Below are positions 48,642 through 56,483 of a DNA stretch of 64,000 bases, one piece after another (position 1 is the first letter of the stretch; every line of letters starts with the position of its first letter). The position numbers were made by a program, and so were the translations under genes. The stretch lies in assembly GCA_001443495.1 (NCBI GenBank), contig LDXR01000007.1:62001-126000 (forward strand). The letters are read 5' to 3'. The DNA is from a candidate division NC10 bacterium CSP1-5 (GTDB lineage: Bacteria; Methylomirabilota; Methylomirabilia; Methylomirabilales; CSP1-5). The notes below the pieces were generated by a model. The model saw only the letters and a list, made by a program, of their open reading frames with translations. It did no database searches and was not told the origin of the DNA.

Positions 48642-49631
48642 TTACGGGGTTGTAATCACCGCGCGGAAGCGAACCTTGCCTTCAGCAACACGCTCGTAGG
48701 CCTTGGTGATTTCGTCGAGTCGGTAGGTTTCGGTAATGACCTTTACCTTGCCCTGTGCGGCATAGTCAAGGGCCTCGTAAAGGAACTCCATCCCGTTTTG
48801 CTGTGAGCCGATGATCCGAAGGCGCTTCAAGATGGCGTCGGCTGGTGGGACCGGAAAGGGTTTGGCCTCGTAGCCCATCAGAACGAAACGCCCGTCAGGG
48901 CGTAGTCCTTGGATGCTGTCGGCCATGGCGTCGTTCGAGTTACTGGTGCCGAGGATCACGTCGGCACCCCCGATACCGGCCAGGCCCTGCCCATCGCGGA
49001 CGATCTCATCGGCCCCTAGCTGGCGGATGGACCGATCCTTGTCGGGCGACCGGGAAACCGCGATCGTGGTGAAGCCGGCGGCCTTCGCGTACTGCACCGC
49101 GAGGTGGCCCAGGCCACCGATGCCGACCACGGCGATGCGCTCGTGCGGTTTGGGCTCAGCAATCCGCAAACCAGACCACACCGTATAGCCGGCACACAGG
49201 ATGGGTGCGGCCTGCTCGTAGGAAAGCCCCTCGGGTAGAAGCACGGCGGCGTTTGCATAGGCCAGCATGAATTCGGCGTGGCCGCCTGACATCTCCCCGC
49301 TCGTGCCCGCTTGCTGCGCGCAGAACATGGGTGTGCCGCGGAGACACCACTCGCAGCGCCCACATGCGGCTTGCAGCCAGGGCACCCCCACGCGATCGCC
49401 CACGCGCCGCATGGTGACACCCGGACCGACGGCGACGATCTCCCCCACCGGTTCGTGTCCCAGGATGCGGGGGAAGTCTCCCGGCAGCTCGCCCCTGGTC
49501 TGATGCACGTCTGTGTAACAGATCCCGCTGCCGCGGATCTTGATCAAGACCTGATTGGGGCCCGGTTCCGGCGTTGGAACCTCCTTCACTTCCCATTTCC
49601 CGTGAACAGTGGGAACCACTGCAGCTCGCAT
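48642..49631 (-). CDS. Zinc-dependent alcohol dehydrogenase (AdhP-like MDR)
   Basis: A 329-residue medium-chain dehydrogenase. Catalytic zinc ligands in GICYTDVHQTRG (Cys) and LGHEPVGEIVAVG (His), structural zinc cysteines ACGRCEWCLRGTPMFC, and the NAD motif VVGIGGLGHLAVQYAKA. AdhP/propanol-preferring class oxidises primary alcohols or reduces aldehydes; in this stress-gene run it may detoxify aldehydes. ATG 49631 lies 12 bases after the methyltransferase stop. Chain length (329) is slightly shorter than the usual 340. Confidence 0.93.
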   Translation of the reverse strand: MRAAVVPTVHGKWEVKEVPTPEPGPNQVLIKIRGSGICYTDVHQTRGELPGDFPRILGHEPVGEIVAVGPGVTMRRVGDRVGVPWLQAACGRCEWCLRGTPMFCAQQAGTSGEMSGGHAEFMLAYANAAVLLPEGLSYEQAAPILCAGYTVWSGLRIAEPKPHERIAVVGIGGLGHLAVQYAKAAGFTTIAVSRSPDKDRSIRQLGADEIVRDGQGLAGIGGADVILGTSNSNDAMADSIQGLRPDGRFVLMGYEAKPFPVPPADAILKRLRIIGSQQNGMEFLYEALDYAAQGKVKVITETYRLDEITKAYERVAEGKVRFRAVITTP

Positions 49632-49643
49632 GATCCTGGCTCC

Positions 49644-50216
49644 TCAACGGCCGTCGCGAGGCGGGACGATCCAGTAGTAGACCGTGTGCTGGCCGCCCGA
49701 CACCGTCACCCTGATCGTCTTCTCCGGTTTCCAGTCGCCCATGTCGTAGTTGTGCGACACGACTCGGGTCCCTGACCGCAGCTCGCTCAAGAGCTTGGGT
49801 CGCAGCTTCATGTTCACGGACGGCAGCAAATACAGCGTCACCACGGTCGCCTCGCGAAGGTCGGCCTGGAAGATGTCTCCTTGCAGGAACTGCACGCGGT
49901 CTGTGACGCCGGCCTGCCGTGCGTTATCGTTCGCTTCCTGGACGCGCTGCGGGTCGAGGTCGATGCCGACTCCGCGGGTACCGAAGTGCTGGGCAGCGGC
50001 GATAACGATCCGCCCGTCGCCGGAGCCGAGGTCGTACAGCACGTCGTTCGCGTTCACGTTGGCCACCTGCAACATCTCGGTGACGACAAGCATCGGAGTG
50101 GGGACAAATGGGACGTCAAGGTCCGGCACCGTTGTGACGGTCTGCGCATTGACGGGCAGCGCGACCAAGAGACACAGCGCGAGGAGAGCCATGGTGGGAG
50201 GTCGTTGATATCGCAT
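49644..50216 (-). CDS. Exported SAM-dependent methyltransferase-fold protein
   Basis: A 190-residue protein with an unexpected signal peptide (PTMALLALCLLVALPVNA) before a Rossmann methyltransferase domain. Motif I VLYDLGSGDGRIVIAAA, GIDLDPQRVQEANDN, FLQGDIFQ and VVTLYLLPSVNMKLRP. It resembles secreted class I methyltransferases whose donor in the periplasm is unexplained. ATG 50216 has AGGAGG. Function unknown; its position between nitroreductase and alcohol dehydrogenase suggests a role in small-molecule detoxification. Confidence 0.85.
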   Translation of the reverse strand: MRYQRPPTMALLALCLLVALPVNAQTVTTVPDLDVPFVPTPMLVVTEMLQVANVNANDVLYDLGSGDGRIVIAAAQHFGTRGVGIDLDPQRVQEANDNARQAGVTDRVQFLQGDIFQADLREATVVTLYLLPSVNMKLRPKLLSELRSGTRVVSHNYDMGDWKPEKTIRVTVSGGQHTVYYWIVPPRDGR

Positions 50217-50302
50217 CTCATATTCCTCCTTGTAGGATGTCCCAACGTGGGACAAGCAGGATCAGTGCGCCAACGGCGCGACTGTCGCATCGGCATACTA
50301 TT

Positions 50303-50917
50303 TCATCGAGCCTTTCCATGGACGAGGGGCGAGGGTTGGCCCCACTGACCGCTGAAGACAAAGGAGTCCAGGGGCTTGCGGGTGCGCGGGGCCAGCTCGC
50401 GCTCACGCAGGTCATCTGGCAACCGGCCCGGATCGTCGAGATAGCCGATCGCCATCACCGCGACCGGCTCGTAGCCCTCGGGGATCCCGTACACCTCCCG
50501 CGCCCTGTCCACGTGGAATCCGGCCATCTGGTGGACGAAGAGGCCGAGGGCCATCCCCTGGATTACCAAGTTTTCGACCGCCAGACCGACGTCATGAAAG
50601 GCGTGTCGATTCGGCTTCCGGTTTCTCTCAAAGGCCAGCCTGGCCACCGAGAGCATGAGGACCGGCGCATGCTGGGCCCATCGGACGTTGCCTTCGACGA
50701 GACAACTCAGCAAGCGCTCGTATTCACCTGCATGCCCCTTGGTGGCGACGATGAAGCTCCACGGTTGCTCGTTGTAGGAGGACGGCGCCCATCGAGCGGC
50801 CTCCAGAAGGCTGCGGAGCTTGTCCGGTTCAACCACGCGGTCGGCGAAGGCGCGCGGGCTCCAGCGCTCCCGCAGCAGCCCGTGAATCTCGTGTGTAGTC
50901 TCGGCGAGTTTCTGCAT
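50303..50917 (-). CDS. Nitroreductase family FMN enzyme
   Basis: A 204-residue flavoprotein. RERWSPRAFADRVVEPDKL and the FMN-binding AARWAPSSYNEQPWSFIVA at the N-terminus; DVGLAVENLVIQGMALGL in the middle; the C-terminal IPEGYEPVAVMAIGYLD. These enzymes reduce nitro groups, quinones or enones with NAD(P)H as homodimers. It is a natural member of an electrophile-response operon. ATG 50917 lies 28 bases after the Dps-like gene. Confidence 0.92.
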   Translation of the reverse strand: MQKLAETTHEIHGLLRERWSPRAFADRVVEPDKLRSLLEAARWAPSSYNEQPWSFIVATKGHAGEYERLLSCLVEGNVRWAQHAPVLMLSVARLAFERNRKPNRHAFHDVGLAVENLVIQGMALGLFVHQMAGFHVDRAREVYGIPEGYEPVAVMAIGYLDDPGRLPDDLRERELAPRTRKPLDSFVFSGQWGQPSPLVHGKAR

Positions 50918-50945
50918 CGTTGATTTTCCTCGCTGATCATGGCGG

Positions 50946-51221
50946 TCACACCGATTTGCCCTCTACATATGCCCGCAACATCCAGGCCATTTTTTCGTGC
51001 TTCTCCATCAAGCCGGTCAGGAAGTCGTTCGTGCCGATGTCGTGGTAGCGGTCCGCACAGGTCTCGAGGTCCACGCGCAGCGCCCGAATCAGTGCCTCGT
51101 GGTCGGCGAGGAGGTAGTTTTTCGTCTTCGTGTTCAGCACATATTCGTCGGCGAGGACCGTATTGAGAATCTTTACGACGCCTTCACCCTCCTTGTTGGC
51201 CAGTCCGATGTTCGGTTTCAT
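50946..51221 (-). CDS. Dps/ferritin-like protein with internal in-frame deletion
   Basis: A 91-residue protein starting like Dps (GLANKEGEGVVKILNTVLAD, EYVLNTKTKNY) and ending like Dps (LLADHEALIRALRVDLETCA, FLTGLMEKHEKMAWMLRAYV). The middle is absent: the family's HWNV.G..F..LH..FE..Y..L...VD segment and the following loop, roughly 60 residues, jump from KTKNY straight to LLADHE. The lost part carries the His, Asp and Glu of the ferroxidase centre and a core helix. It may be a non-catalytic remnant or a mini-protein; its ribosome-binding site (AAGGAGGA) and position in the run are intact. Confidence 0.8.
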   Translation of the reverse strand: MKPNIGLANKEGEGVVKILNTVLADEYVLNTKTKNYLLADHEALIRALRVDLETCADRYHDIGTNDFLTGLMEKHEKMAWMLRAYVEGKSV

Positions 51222-51273
51222 GTGTGTTCCTCCTTGCTGTTTGGCTCAATGTGCGAAGACTAAAGCATGGTCG

Positions 51274-51972
51274 CTACGGTAGGTCCAGGAAGATCAGCGC
51301 CGCGGCTTCCGTGGCCTGGAGCGCCAGCTCCGGTTCGTCGGCAATTCGGGCCTGGTCCCCTGCCGCGAGGGGGGTACCGTTCACCGTGAGGCTACCGGTA
51401 ATCACAAAGAGGTAAGCCTTGCGACTCGGTCGACTCTTGTGGGTCACTTCCTGTCCCGCCCGCAAGCTCGACACGTAGATGACTGCGTCTTGGTCGATGG
51501 TCAGTGTTTCCGCAACGTTGCCCCCAGACACAACCGGCAGGAGCTTTCCGCCTCGCTCTTCGACCGTGAAGCGACGCTGCTCCCATTGAGGGGGAAGGCC
51601 CTTCGTCCGGGGCGTGATCCAGAGCTGAAGCAGGTGAACGGGACGCTCTGTGGAGTGGTTATACTCGGCGTGGACGATCCCGGTGCCGGCGGACATCCCC
51701 TGGACCTCGCCGGCACGGATGACCCCGCGGTTTCCCTGGTTATCCTGGTGTTCCAGCTCTCCATCCAGAACATAGGTGACGATCTCCATATCGCGGTGCG
51801 GGTGGGCACCGAATCCCTGCCCTGGCTGGATGATGTCGTCGTTGACGACACGGAGCGCCCCCCAGTTCATGTTGGCGGGGTCGTAGTAATCATCAAAGGA
51901 GAAGTGCCAGTAGGTGGAGAGCCACCCGAGGTCTCTGTGGTGCCGCTCTTTGGATTGGATGATTTTGATCAC
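51274..51972 (-). CDS. Pirin family protein (YhhW-like quercetinase type)
   Basis: A 232-residue bicupin. N-terminal WHFSFDDYYDPANMNWGALR; metal-site residues in GFGAHPHRDMEIVTYVL (His, His) and GTGIVHAEYNHS (His, Glu), GELEHQDNQGNRGVIRAGEV between. The C-terminal cupin is typical of YhhW. Some pirins have quercetin 2,3-dioxygenase activity; others act as redox sensors. It follows marR by 43 bases and is a common first target of MarR regulators. ATG 51972. Confidence 0.93.
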   Translation of the reverse strand: MIKIIQSKERHHRDLGWLSTYWHFSFDDYYDPANMNWGALRVVNDDIIQPGQGFGAHPHRDMEIVTYVLDGELEHQDNQGNRGVIRAGEVQGMSAGTGIVHAEYNHSTERPVHLLQLWITPRTKGLPPQWEQRRFTVEERGGKLLPVVSGGNVAETLTIDQDAVIYVSSLRAGQEVTHKSRPSRKAYLFVITGSLTVNGTPLAAGDQARIADEPELALQATEAAALIFLDLP

Positions 51973-52015
51973 GCGCGTTACCTTTGCTATGACAGCGGGC
52001 TGATTCCCTGCTCAA

Positions 52016-52486
52016 TCAAGCGGTCTTCTCGCGCGCGAGCTCCAGGAGTTCGACCAGCGCCTGGAGCCGCTTCGTCCCCAGGTGCCCCAGGTGCTGCGTG
52101 TGCAGATGAACGATCGGAGCGTCGAGGCGCCTCAGGAGGCGGAGCCCCCCTTCCGTGATCCGAACCATGACGACCCTCCGATCCTTCCTGTTGCGCTCCC
52201 GCGCGATGAGTCCGCGGGCCTCGAGCCGATCAAGGAGGCGGGTGACGTCGGGGTCACGGGTGATCAGGCGTTCGCACACTTCCCGGCAGGCGAGCCCGTG
52301 GGGACCGGCGCCCCGCAGGATGCGGAGCACGTTGTACTGGGGGTGTGAAAGTCCGACCGACTTCAGGACCTTTGCCTGGCCGCGCAACAACGCATCGGTG
52401 GTCCGCAAGAGGTTCAGAAACGCCTCTTGCTCCAGCGTCCGGAAGGGCTTCTTTTGTTTGATCTCTGCCTGCAGCCGTCCAGCCAT
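52016..52486 (-). CDS. MarR family transcriptional regulator
   Basis: A 156-residue winged-helix repressor. LLRGQAKVLKSVGLSHPQYN, recognition helix region CREVCERLITRDPDVTRLLD, wing RNRKDRRVVMVRITEGG, C-terminal dimer helix. It leads a ten-gene minus-strand run ending at 45257 and is preceded by a strong promoter with a palindrome between -35 and -10, so autorepression is likely. The inducer is unknown; targets (pirin, nitroreductase, OsmC) suggest electrophiles or hydroperoxides. ATG 52486. Confidence 0.93.
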   Translation of the reverse strand: MAGRLQAEIKQKKPFRTLEQEAFLNLLRTTDALLRGQAKVLKSVGLSHPQYNVLRILRGAGPHGLACREVCERLITRDPDVTRLLDRLEARGLIARERNRKDRRVVMVRITEGGLRLLRRLDAPIVHLHTQHLGHLGTKRLQALVELLELAREKTA

Positions 52487-52495
52487 GGTATGAAG

Positions 52496-52524
52496 AATAT
52501 ATTCGTTTCAACGATAAATGTCAA
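52496..52524 (-). promoter_or_regulatory. MarR-operon promoter with operator 1
   Basis: Minus strand: TTGACA (52519-52524), exact 17-base spacer, TATATT (52496-52501). The spacer contains the palindrome TCGTTTCAACGA (52503-52514), so bound repressor would occlude RNA polymerase. The -10 box is 10 bases from the ATG, which would make the leader extremely short. Confidence 0.7.
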
Positions 52525-52579
52525 GAGGAAGGTCTCTTGGTGAGGCGGAGCGACCCTTGACGCGGACGAGCCGCCCCGG

Positions 52580-52597
52580 TATCGTACGGTTACGATA
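52580..52597. promoter_or_regulatory. Operator 2: palindrome upstream of bioA
   Basis: TATCGTACGGTTACGATA: 7-bp perfect arms with 4-base spacer, sharing the TATCGT/ACGATA ends with operator 1. Possibly a second MarR site or a bioA operator. It does not match known BirA or BioR boxes. Confidence 0.45.
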
Positions 52598-52629
52598 AAC
52601 CTTTCTGGCCCGCCAGGCAGGGGTCGCCC

Positions 52630-53985
52630 GTGATCTCCAAAGCGATCTTGCAGCAGAAGGATTACCGGCATCTGTGGCACCCCTTTACCCAAATGCAGGA
52701 ATGGTTTGCCGAAGAGGCGTTGATCATCGACCGGGGGGAGGGCAACTATCTCATCGATGTCGATGGTAACCGCTACCTCGATGGTGTGTCCTCCCTCTGG
52801 TGTAACGTGCACGGGCACAACCGGCGCGAGATCGATGAGGCGATCATCGCACAGCTTGGGCGGATCGCCCACTCGACCCTCCTCGGCCTCTCCCACCCTC
52901 CCGCGATTCTCCTGGCAGAACGGTTGGTCGAGATCGCCCCGCCCGGCCTCACCAAGGTCTTCTACTCCGACAACGGGGCGACGGCGGTGGAGATTGCCCT
53001 GAAGATGGCGTTTCAGTATTGGCGGCAGAAAGGCCCGGAGAGGTTCCGAGGGAAGACCACCTTTCTCTACTTCACGGGGGGGTATCATGGGGATACCCTG
53101 GGGGCCGTGAGCGTGGGAGGCATCGACCTGTTCCACCACCTCTATAAGCCCCTCCTCTTCGAGGCCTTTCCCCTGCCTGCCCCCTATAGCGCGGCGGAGA
53201 GAGAGGCGGCCCTCAAGGAAGCGCAGCGGACGATTGAAGCCCGCCATCCTGAGGTGGCGGGCCTCATCATGGAGCCGGTGATTCAGGGGGCGTCGGGGAT
53301 GCGACCCTACCCTTCGGGTTTCACGCGAGCCGTCTGGGAGCTCTGTCGGGATCACGAGATCCTCTTCATCGCGGATGAGGTAGCCACCGGGTTCGGTCGC
53401 ACTGGGAAGATGTTCGCCTGCGAGCATGAGGGGGTCGTGCCGGATCTGCTCGCCATTGCCAAGGGCCTCACGGGCGGGTACCTGCCCCTGGCTGCGACCC
53501 TCGCCACGCAAGAGATCTTCGACGCCTTCCTGGGCGCGGTGGAGCAGCAGAAGACCTTTTACCACGGCCACACGTACACGGGAAACCCCTTGGGCTGCGC
53601 CGCCGCCCTGGCCAGCCTGGAGATCTTTGCGAGGGATCAGGTCCTCAAGCACCTGGAACCCAAGATCGCCTTCCTCAAGGTGGGCCTCGAGCGACTCCGG
53701 TCCTTACGCCACGTGGGCGAGATCCGTCACGTCGGATTGATGGGGGGCATCGAGCTGTTCGAGGACGTGGCCGCTCGCCTCGGTTACCCGCCCGGGAGGA
53801 GGATGGGGCACCGCGTGATCACGGAGGCGCGCCGACATGGCGTCATCATGCGATCCCTGGGTGACGTCATCGTCGTGATGCCCCCCCTGTCCGTCACCAC
53901 AGACGAGATTGATACCCTCATTCATGTGGTCCACCGGGCGATCAAGACGATCACCGAGGGCGATGCCTCTTACCGTGAACCGTGA
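52630..53985 (+). CDS. bioA: Adenosylmethionine-8-amino-7-oxononanoate aminotransferase
   Basis: A 451-residue class III PLP aminotransferase producing 7,8-diaminopelargonate with SAM as donor. N-terminal LWHPFTQMQEW is the BioA signature; also SLWCNVHGHNRREID, GGYHGDTLGAVSVGG, LFIADEVATGFGRTG, and the PLP Lys in LLAIAKGLTGGYLPLAA; FYHGHTYTGNPLGCAAAL. Start GTG 52630. The tail of the gene is embedded in a CCGTGAA-type repeat that supplies the TGA stop. bioD follows after a class IV aminotransferase gene. Confidence 0.95.
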   Translation: MISKAILQQKDYRHLWHPFTQMQEWFAEEALIIDRGEGNYLIDVDGNRYLDGVSSLWCNVHGHNRREIDEAIIAQLGRIAHSTLLGLSHPPAILLAERLVEIAPPGLTKVFYSDNGATAVEIALKMAFQYWRQKGPERFRGKTTFLYFTGGYHGDTLGAVSVGGIDLFHHLYKPLLFEAFPLPAPYSAAEREAALKEAQRTIEARHPEVAGLIMEPVIQGASGMRPYPSGFTRAVWELCRDHEILFIADEVATGFGRTGKMFACEHEGVVPDLLAIAKGLTGGYLPLAATLATQEIFDAFLGAVEQQKTFYHGHTYTGNPLGCAAALASLEIFARDQVLKHLEPKIAFLKVGLERLRSLRHVGEIRHVGLMGGIELFEDVAARLGYPPGRRMGHRVITEARRHGVIMRSLGDVIVVMPPLSVTTDEIDTLIHVVHRAIKTITEGDASYREP

Positions 53986-54022
53986 ACACTGAACCGTGAC
54001 CGTATGCCGTGAACCATGAACC
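53973..54022. repeat. Degenerate CCGTGAAC tandem repeat spanning a stop and a start codon
   Basis: Units CCGTGAAC, CGTGAACA, CTGAACCGTGAC, CCGTGAAC, CATGAACC run from the bioA stop to the ATG of the next gene (54016). Both the TGA and the ATG lie within repeat units. A similar short doublet GGCTGACGGCTGAC lies at 54861-54874 before bioD. Confidence 0.55.
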
Positions 54023-54807
54023 ACCAAGGGCGCATCAGTCGTACGTTGCTGTACGGCGAGGGGCTTTTCGAAACCTTGCGGGTGTATCGGGGCCGCCAGG
54101 TCCCTCTCCTCGAGGCGCACTGCCGGCGGATGGCGCGCGGAGCACAGTTCTTTCGGTTTCCCTTCTCGCCGTCGGCCTTCAGGAGGGCCGTCCAAGAGGA
54201 ACTGCAGATGGTCTCTGAGGAGGCCGAGGCGCGCCTCCGGGTCACGTTGGAGGTCTGGGGAGAGGAGGGCCCGGCGGAGACCCGGTTGATCGCCCGCTCC
54301 GCCCCGTTGAGCGGCACGGGTGAGGGTGAAGGGGTGCGCCTGATCACAGCCCCCTTCGCCCGCTCCTCCGGTTCCCCCCTGCTCGCCTTCAAGACCACCA
54401 ACTACTTTGAGAACAGTTACGCTCGGCAATGGGCCCGGCTTCAGGAGTATGACGATGCCCTGTTTTTCAACGAGCGGGCGGAGGTCACCGAGACGACGGC
54501 CGCGAACCTCTTCCTCATTCGTGAGGCGACGTTAGTGACGCCTCCGGTCTCTGCAGGACTCCTGCCGGGGATTGCGCGGGGTGTCGTGCTTGCCTGCGCC
54601 AAAGGGCACGGTCTCATCGCAGAAGAGCGCCCGGTGACGGCGGCCGATTTGCAAGGGGCCGAGGAAATCCTCCTCTCCAATGCGGTGATCGAGGTCGTGC
54701 CGGTCAGGGAGATTGCCGGGGTTTTTGCAGGGCGTTCCCCCTTCGATCGGGCGGGCGCGCTTCGGGCCGCGTACCGGGAGCAGGTCTTTGCAGGAGGGAT
54801 TCCCTGA
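54016..54807 (+). CDS. Class IV aminotransferase (aminodeoxychorismate lyase/BCAT-like)
   Basis: A 263-residue fold-type IV PLP enzyme. LLYGEGLFETLRVYRGR, LEAHCRRMARGA, the PLP lysine in LLAFKTTNYFEN, ERAEVTETTAANLFLI, LLPGIARGVVL and ILLSNAVIEVVPV. Related proteins are aminodeoxychorismate lyase (PabC, folate), branched-chain or D-amino-acid transaminases. Length and motifs are nearest PabC. Its location between bioA and bioD invites a biotin-linked role but nothing in the sequence proves it. The ATG 54016 (or 54001 region) lies in a repeat and lacks a good Shine-Dalgarno. Confidence 0.85.
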   Translation: MNHQGRISRTLLYGEGLFETLRVYRGRQVPLLEAHCRRMARGAQFFRFPFSPSAFRRAVQEELQMVSEEAEARLRVTLEVWGEEGPAETRLIARSAPLSGTGEGEGVRLITAPFARSSGSPLLAFKTTNYFENSYARQWARLQEYDDALFFNERAEVTETTAANLFLIREATLVTPPVSAGLLPGIARGVVLACAKGHGLIAEERPVTAADLQGAEEILLSNAVIEVVPVREIAGVFAGRSPFDRAGALRAAYREQVFAGGIP

Positions 54808-54891
54808 GGATTGCATCAAGGTCCTTGTTGTCGTCAGTCGGGGAACGGGCCTATCCTTACGGCTGACGGCTGACAGATGGGTCGGGGGAGC

Positions 54892-55596
54892 ATGGGGAAG
54901 GGTCTCTTCATCACCGGGACCGACACCGGCGTGGGGAAAACATTCGTCGCGGGCCTCTTGGCGGGCCTTTTGCGAGCCCGTGGCATCGATGTGGGCGTGA
55001 TGAAGCCGGTCGAGACCGGCTGCCCCAGACAGGATGGGCGGCTCGAGCCTCGGGACGCGCTCACCCTCAAGGAGCGAGCGGGAACGACCGATCGGCTGGA
55101 TGAGATCTGTCCCTATGCGCTCGAGATGCCGGTTGCCCCGTCGGTGGCGGCGGAAGCGGCAGGCGTCGCCATCGACCTTGACCGGATTACCGGATGGTTC
55201 CAGGATCTCGCCGCGCGTCATCAACTGACGCTCGTGGAGGGGGCGGGGGGACTCCTGGTTCCGCTCACCGACACGGCCGACACCACGCACCTGATTCAAA
55301 AGCTCCGCATACCGGTCCTCGTGGTGACGCGAACCTCCCTGGGGACGATCAACCACACCCTCCTCACCTGTTATTGGGCCAGGCAGAAAAGGCTGTCCAT
55401 CCTCGGCGTGGTCCTGAATAGTCCGACCGGCCCGCCCGACCCTGCCGAGGAGGCGAACCTCGAGGCGCTCGCCGCGCGGCTCCCGACACCCCTCCTGGGT
55501 CGTGTCCCCTACTTTCCGGAGGCCTCGTATGACCTCTCCCGGGTGAGAGCATCGCTCGACGTGGACCGCCTGCTGGCACTCTTGGGGCACCCGTGA
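54892..55596 (+). CDS. bioD: Dethiobiotin synthetase
   Basis: A 234-residue P-loop enzyme carboxylating 7,8-diaminopelargonate and closing the ureido ring with ATP. FITGTDTGVGKTFVAGLLA, VMKPVETGC, the VEGAGGLLVPL motif and GVVLNSP. ATG 54892 begins right before the domain; ATG 54877 is also in frame. Neither has ideal spacing to GGGGGAG. The stop TGA overlaps the ATG of the DUF309 gene by one base. bioB is not in the window. Confidence 0.93.
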   Translation: MGKGLFITGTDTGVGKTFVAGLLAGLLRARGIDVGVMKPVETGCPRQDGRLEPRDALTLKERAGTTDRLDEICPYALEMPVAPSVAAEAAGVAIDLDRITGWFQDLAARHQLTLVEGAGGLLVPLTDTADTTHLIQKLRIPVLVVTRTSLGTINHTLLTCYWARQKRLSILGVVLNSPTGPPDPAEEANLEALAARLPTPLLGRVPYFPEASYDLSRVRASLDVDRLLALLGHP

Positions 55597-56372
55597 TGCG
55601 ATCAGAGCTTCGCGACAAAGTGGCCGAGCTCTTGATGGAGGCCATCCGGCACCGCGACCGGTCGTTGCTCGTGTTCTGGCTTCGCGCATACTGCCAGATG
55701 GTCGAGGGGCGCGATCCCCCGGCCGTGCCCTTTGTCCGACTGGCGCGCTTCGTGGGGCGCCACCGGACGGAGCTCAGGTGGTGTGGGGACCCGGGGGAGG
55801 GTTGGGGGCGAAGCCTCGTCTCCGACTCGGGCCTCTTTCATTCCGGCGATAGAGAACAGGTGGTCATTGCCCCGCGATACCGGAAAGAGCTTCCGCTCGT
55901 CTGCGCCAGGGCGGCGGCCTATTGGGAATTCCTCAGGGAGCTACACCGCCGGAGCTACCCCTCGGGGCTCCCAGGGGCGCTTCAGCAAGCGGCCCTCCTG
56001 TGGCAACACCGCCTCTTCTTCGAGTTCCATGAGCTGCTGGAGGCGATCTGGATGGACTGGCGGGGGCCCGAGCGGCGATTTCTCCAGGGCCTCATCCAGC
56101 TCGGCGTCGCCTTCTATCACGTGCAGCGAAACAATTGCCGCGGTGCCATGAGCATGTTCCGAAACGGGTGGACCAAGGTGGCGCCCCACACCCCCCGCTA
56201 CTGTGGGGTGGAGCTGCAAGAATTTCTGAAGCGTATCGCAGGATGCCGTGAGCGCGTCGAACGGCTGGGTCCGGGGCGCTGCATCGACTTTGACTGGTCG
56301 TCGGTGCCGCCGCTCCAGGTGGCGGGCGAGAGACAGGCCGCCGTCGCCGGTTCGGCCCGGCTGGGGAGCTGA
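55596..56372 (+). CDS. DUF309 domain protein
   Basis: A 258-residue protein. The C-terminal half carries the DUF309 signature: LFFEFHELLEAIWMDWRGPE, RRFLQGLIQLGVAFYHVQRN, with N.RGAMSMFRNG behind. The N-terminal 130 residues are Arg/Trp-rich and not recognised. DUF309 proteins are small helical proteins of unknown function (characterised only structurally), with an HE..E pattern that might bind metal. ATG 55596 overlaps the bioD TGA (TGATG); GTG 55593 is possible. Confidence 0.82.
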   Translation: MRSELRDKVAELLMEAIRHRDRSLLVFWLRAYCQMVEGRDPPAVPFVRLARFVGRHRTELRWCGDPGEGWGRSLVSDSGLFHSGDREQVVIAPRYRKELPLVCARAAAYWEFLRELHRRSYPSGLPGALQQAALLWQHRLFFEFHELLEAIWMDWRGPERRFLQGLIQLGVAFYHVQRNNCRGAMSMFRNGWTKVAPHTPRYCGVELQEFLKRIAGCRERVERLGPGRCIDFDWSSVPPLQVAGERQAAVAGSARLGS

Positions 56373-56388
56373 AGGGGACCAGCCTGTC

Positions 56389-56416
56389 TTGACGGGGTAT
56401 TGTGAGGAGGTATACT
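56389..56416 (+). promoter_or_regulatory. Sigma-70 type promoter of ilvD
   Basis: TTGACG (56389-56394), 16-base spacer, TATACT (56411-56416). Confidence 0.6.
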
Positions 56417-56483
56417 AGCCCCGCTCTTGATCTTCTCGGAGATGGGGAGGGATAGGCGAGGGGAACGCGGGGAGGAATGCGCC

